5,766 nt of DNA from Actinomycetota bacterium (GTDB lineage: Bacteria > Actinomycetota > Thermoleophilia > Solirubrobacterales > Solirubrobacteraceae), in assembly GCA_005788585.1 (NCBI GenBank), contig SYBY01000255.1, forward strand, positions 1 to 5,766, written 5' to 3'. Positions 5,254 to 5,766 of this stretch are shown piece by piece. The notes under the pieces are model-generated. The model searched no databases and was not told where the DNA came from. It was given only the letters and a program-made list of their open reading frames with translations. How positions within the stretch are numbered: the first letter of the stretch is position 1; each line of letters opens with the position of its first letter. Position numbers and translations under genes: made by a program.

Positions 5254-5766
5254 ATGGCCTTCAGTGACTCCTGGCATCGTGCGCTCGTGTACTTCGGCTT
5301 GGCCGAGGAACGCGAGTACGAACCCGAACCCGCGCCGGCCCCCGAGGCCGAGCTCGAGGACCGGTATCGCGAGCGCCCCAACGTCCGCCGGCTGCGCCGC
5401 CGCCGCGACGAGATCGACGACATCTTCGCCGACGACGAACCGGCCGGCCGGCCCACCACCGCGCTGCGCCCTGTCGGCGGCGGGCGCACGAACGGAGACG
5501 TCCGCGTGCACCTCGTGATCCCCAAGAGCTTCAACGACGCCCAGCAGGTCGCCGACAAGTTCAAGGACGCCGTTCCGGTGATCCTGAACCTCCAGGGCAC
5601 CGAGACGGACCTGAGCAAGCGGCTCATCGACTTCGCCTCCGGGCTGACGTACGCGCTCGACGGCGGCATGCAGCGCATCGCCGACAAGGTCTTCATGCTG
5701 ACGCCGCGCAACGTCGAGATCTCCGCCGAGGAGCGCGCGCGGCTGATCGAGAAGGGCTTCTTCAAC
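5254..5766 (+). CDS. sepF: Cell division protein SepF, 3'-truncated by the window edge
   Basis: The frame gives 171 residues without a stop before the window ends; by comparison with the family only a few residues are probably missing. Residues 1-17 (MAFSDSWHRALVYFGLA) form the predicted N-terminal amphipathic membrane-binding helix ending in the usual Y-(L/F)-G-L. A charged, Pro/Glu-rich linker follows (18-80) with an Arg cluster VRRLRRRRDE (44-53) between acidic stretches. The C-terminal SepF domain spans about 83-160, with VHLVIPKSFNDAQQVAD (85-101), VILNLQGTETDLSKRLIDF (109-127), GLTYALDGGMQRI (130-142) and VFMLTPRNVEIS (146-157). SepF binds FtsZ and tethers it to the membrane; in many actinobacteria, which lack FtsA, it is the main anchor. 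The ATG at 5254 gives the canonical membrane helix, confirming the start. It begins 42 bases after yggS, with an inverted repeat and a possible promoter between. Confidence 0.96.
   Translation, partial: MAFSDSWHRALVYFGLAEEREYEPEPAPAPEAELEDRYRERPNVRRLRRRRDEIDDIFADDEPAGRPTTALRPVGGGRTNGDVRVHLVIPKSFNDAQQVADKFKDAVPVILNLQGTETDLSKRLIDFASGLTYALDGGMQRIADKVFMLTPRNVEISAEERARLIEKGFFN

Noticed and set aside
5238..5765. Minus-strand open frame opposite sepF
   Set aside because: The plus strand encodes an unmistakable SepF; the antisense product is Ser/Arg-rich shadow sequence.

Overview
This 5.8 kb window is very GC-rich, densely packed chromosomal DNA from what looks like a high-GC actinobacterium. A Thermoleophilia/Solirubrobacterales-type organism is my best guess. 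That rests on strong G/C third-position bias, a SepF cell-division protein, the pgeF-yggS-sepF gene order, and start codons sitting just behind TAnnnT boxes without strong Shine-Dalgarno sequences. The lineage is an inference, not something the sequence proves. I see no rRNA, tRNA, insertion sequence, CRISPR array or phage signal.

Layout, left to right. (1) The C-terminal half of a crotonase (enoyl-CoA hydratase/isomerase family) enters from the left edge. (2) After 16 bases comes hisF, the cyclase subunit of imidazole-glycerol-phosphate synthase (histidine biosynthesis). It carries an insertion in the loop after catalytic Asp130, inside a tract of atypical codons. (3) Convergent with hisF, and sharing a CTAG palindrome as stop codon, is a minus-strand gene for a membrane-anchored PQQ/BamB-like beta-propeller protein. 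(4) Divergent from it across 49 bases is a class II tRNA nucleotidyltransferase (CCA-adding/poly(A) polymerase family). (5) It is followed on the same strand by pgeF/yfiH (laccase-domain protein), (6) yggS (PLP homeostasis protein), overlapping pgeF by 13 bases, and (7) sepF, which runs off the right edge.

How the genes relate. The last three form the conserved block that in many Gram-positive bacteria and actinobacteria lies just downstream of ftsZ in the division/cell-wall region. Here the tRNA nucleotidyltransferase occupies the upstream place. The left part (crotonase, hisF) is metabolic and unrelated to division. The propeller gene is an isolated extracytoplasmic protein with no partner visible here.

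I do not see a new multi-gene system. The observations most worth checking are the hisF insertion with its codon-usage discontinuity, the repeated leaderless-type promoter arrangement (including a -10 box built over the cca stop codon), the Glu-for-Asp change in the metal motif of the tRNA nucleotidyltransferase, the Gln-for-Glu change in the crotonase, and an inverted repeat before sepF. Gene boundaries and families are secure. Promoter calls and the consequences of residue substitutions are inferences.
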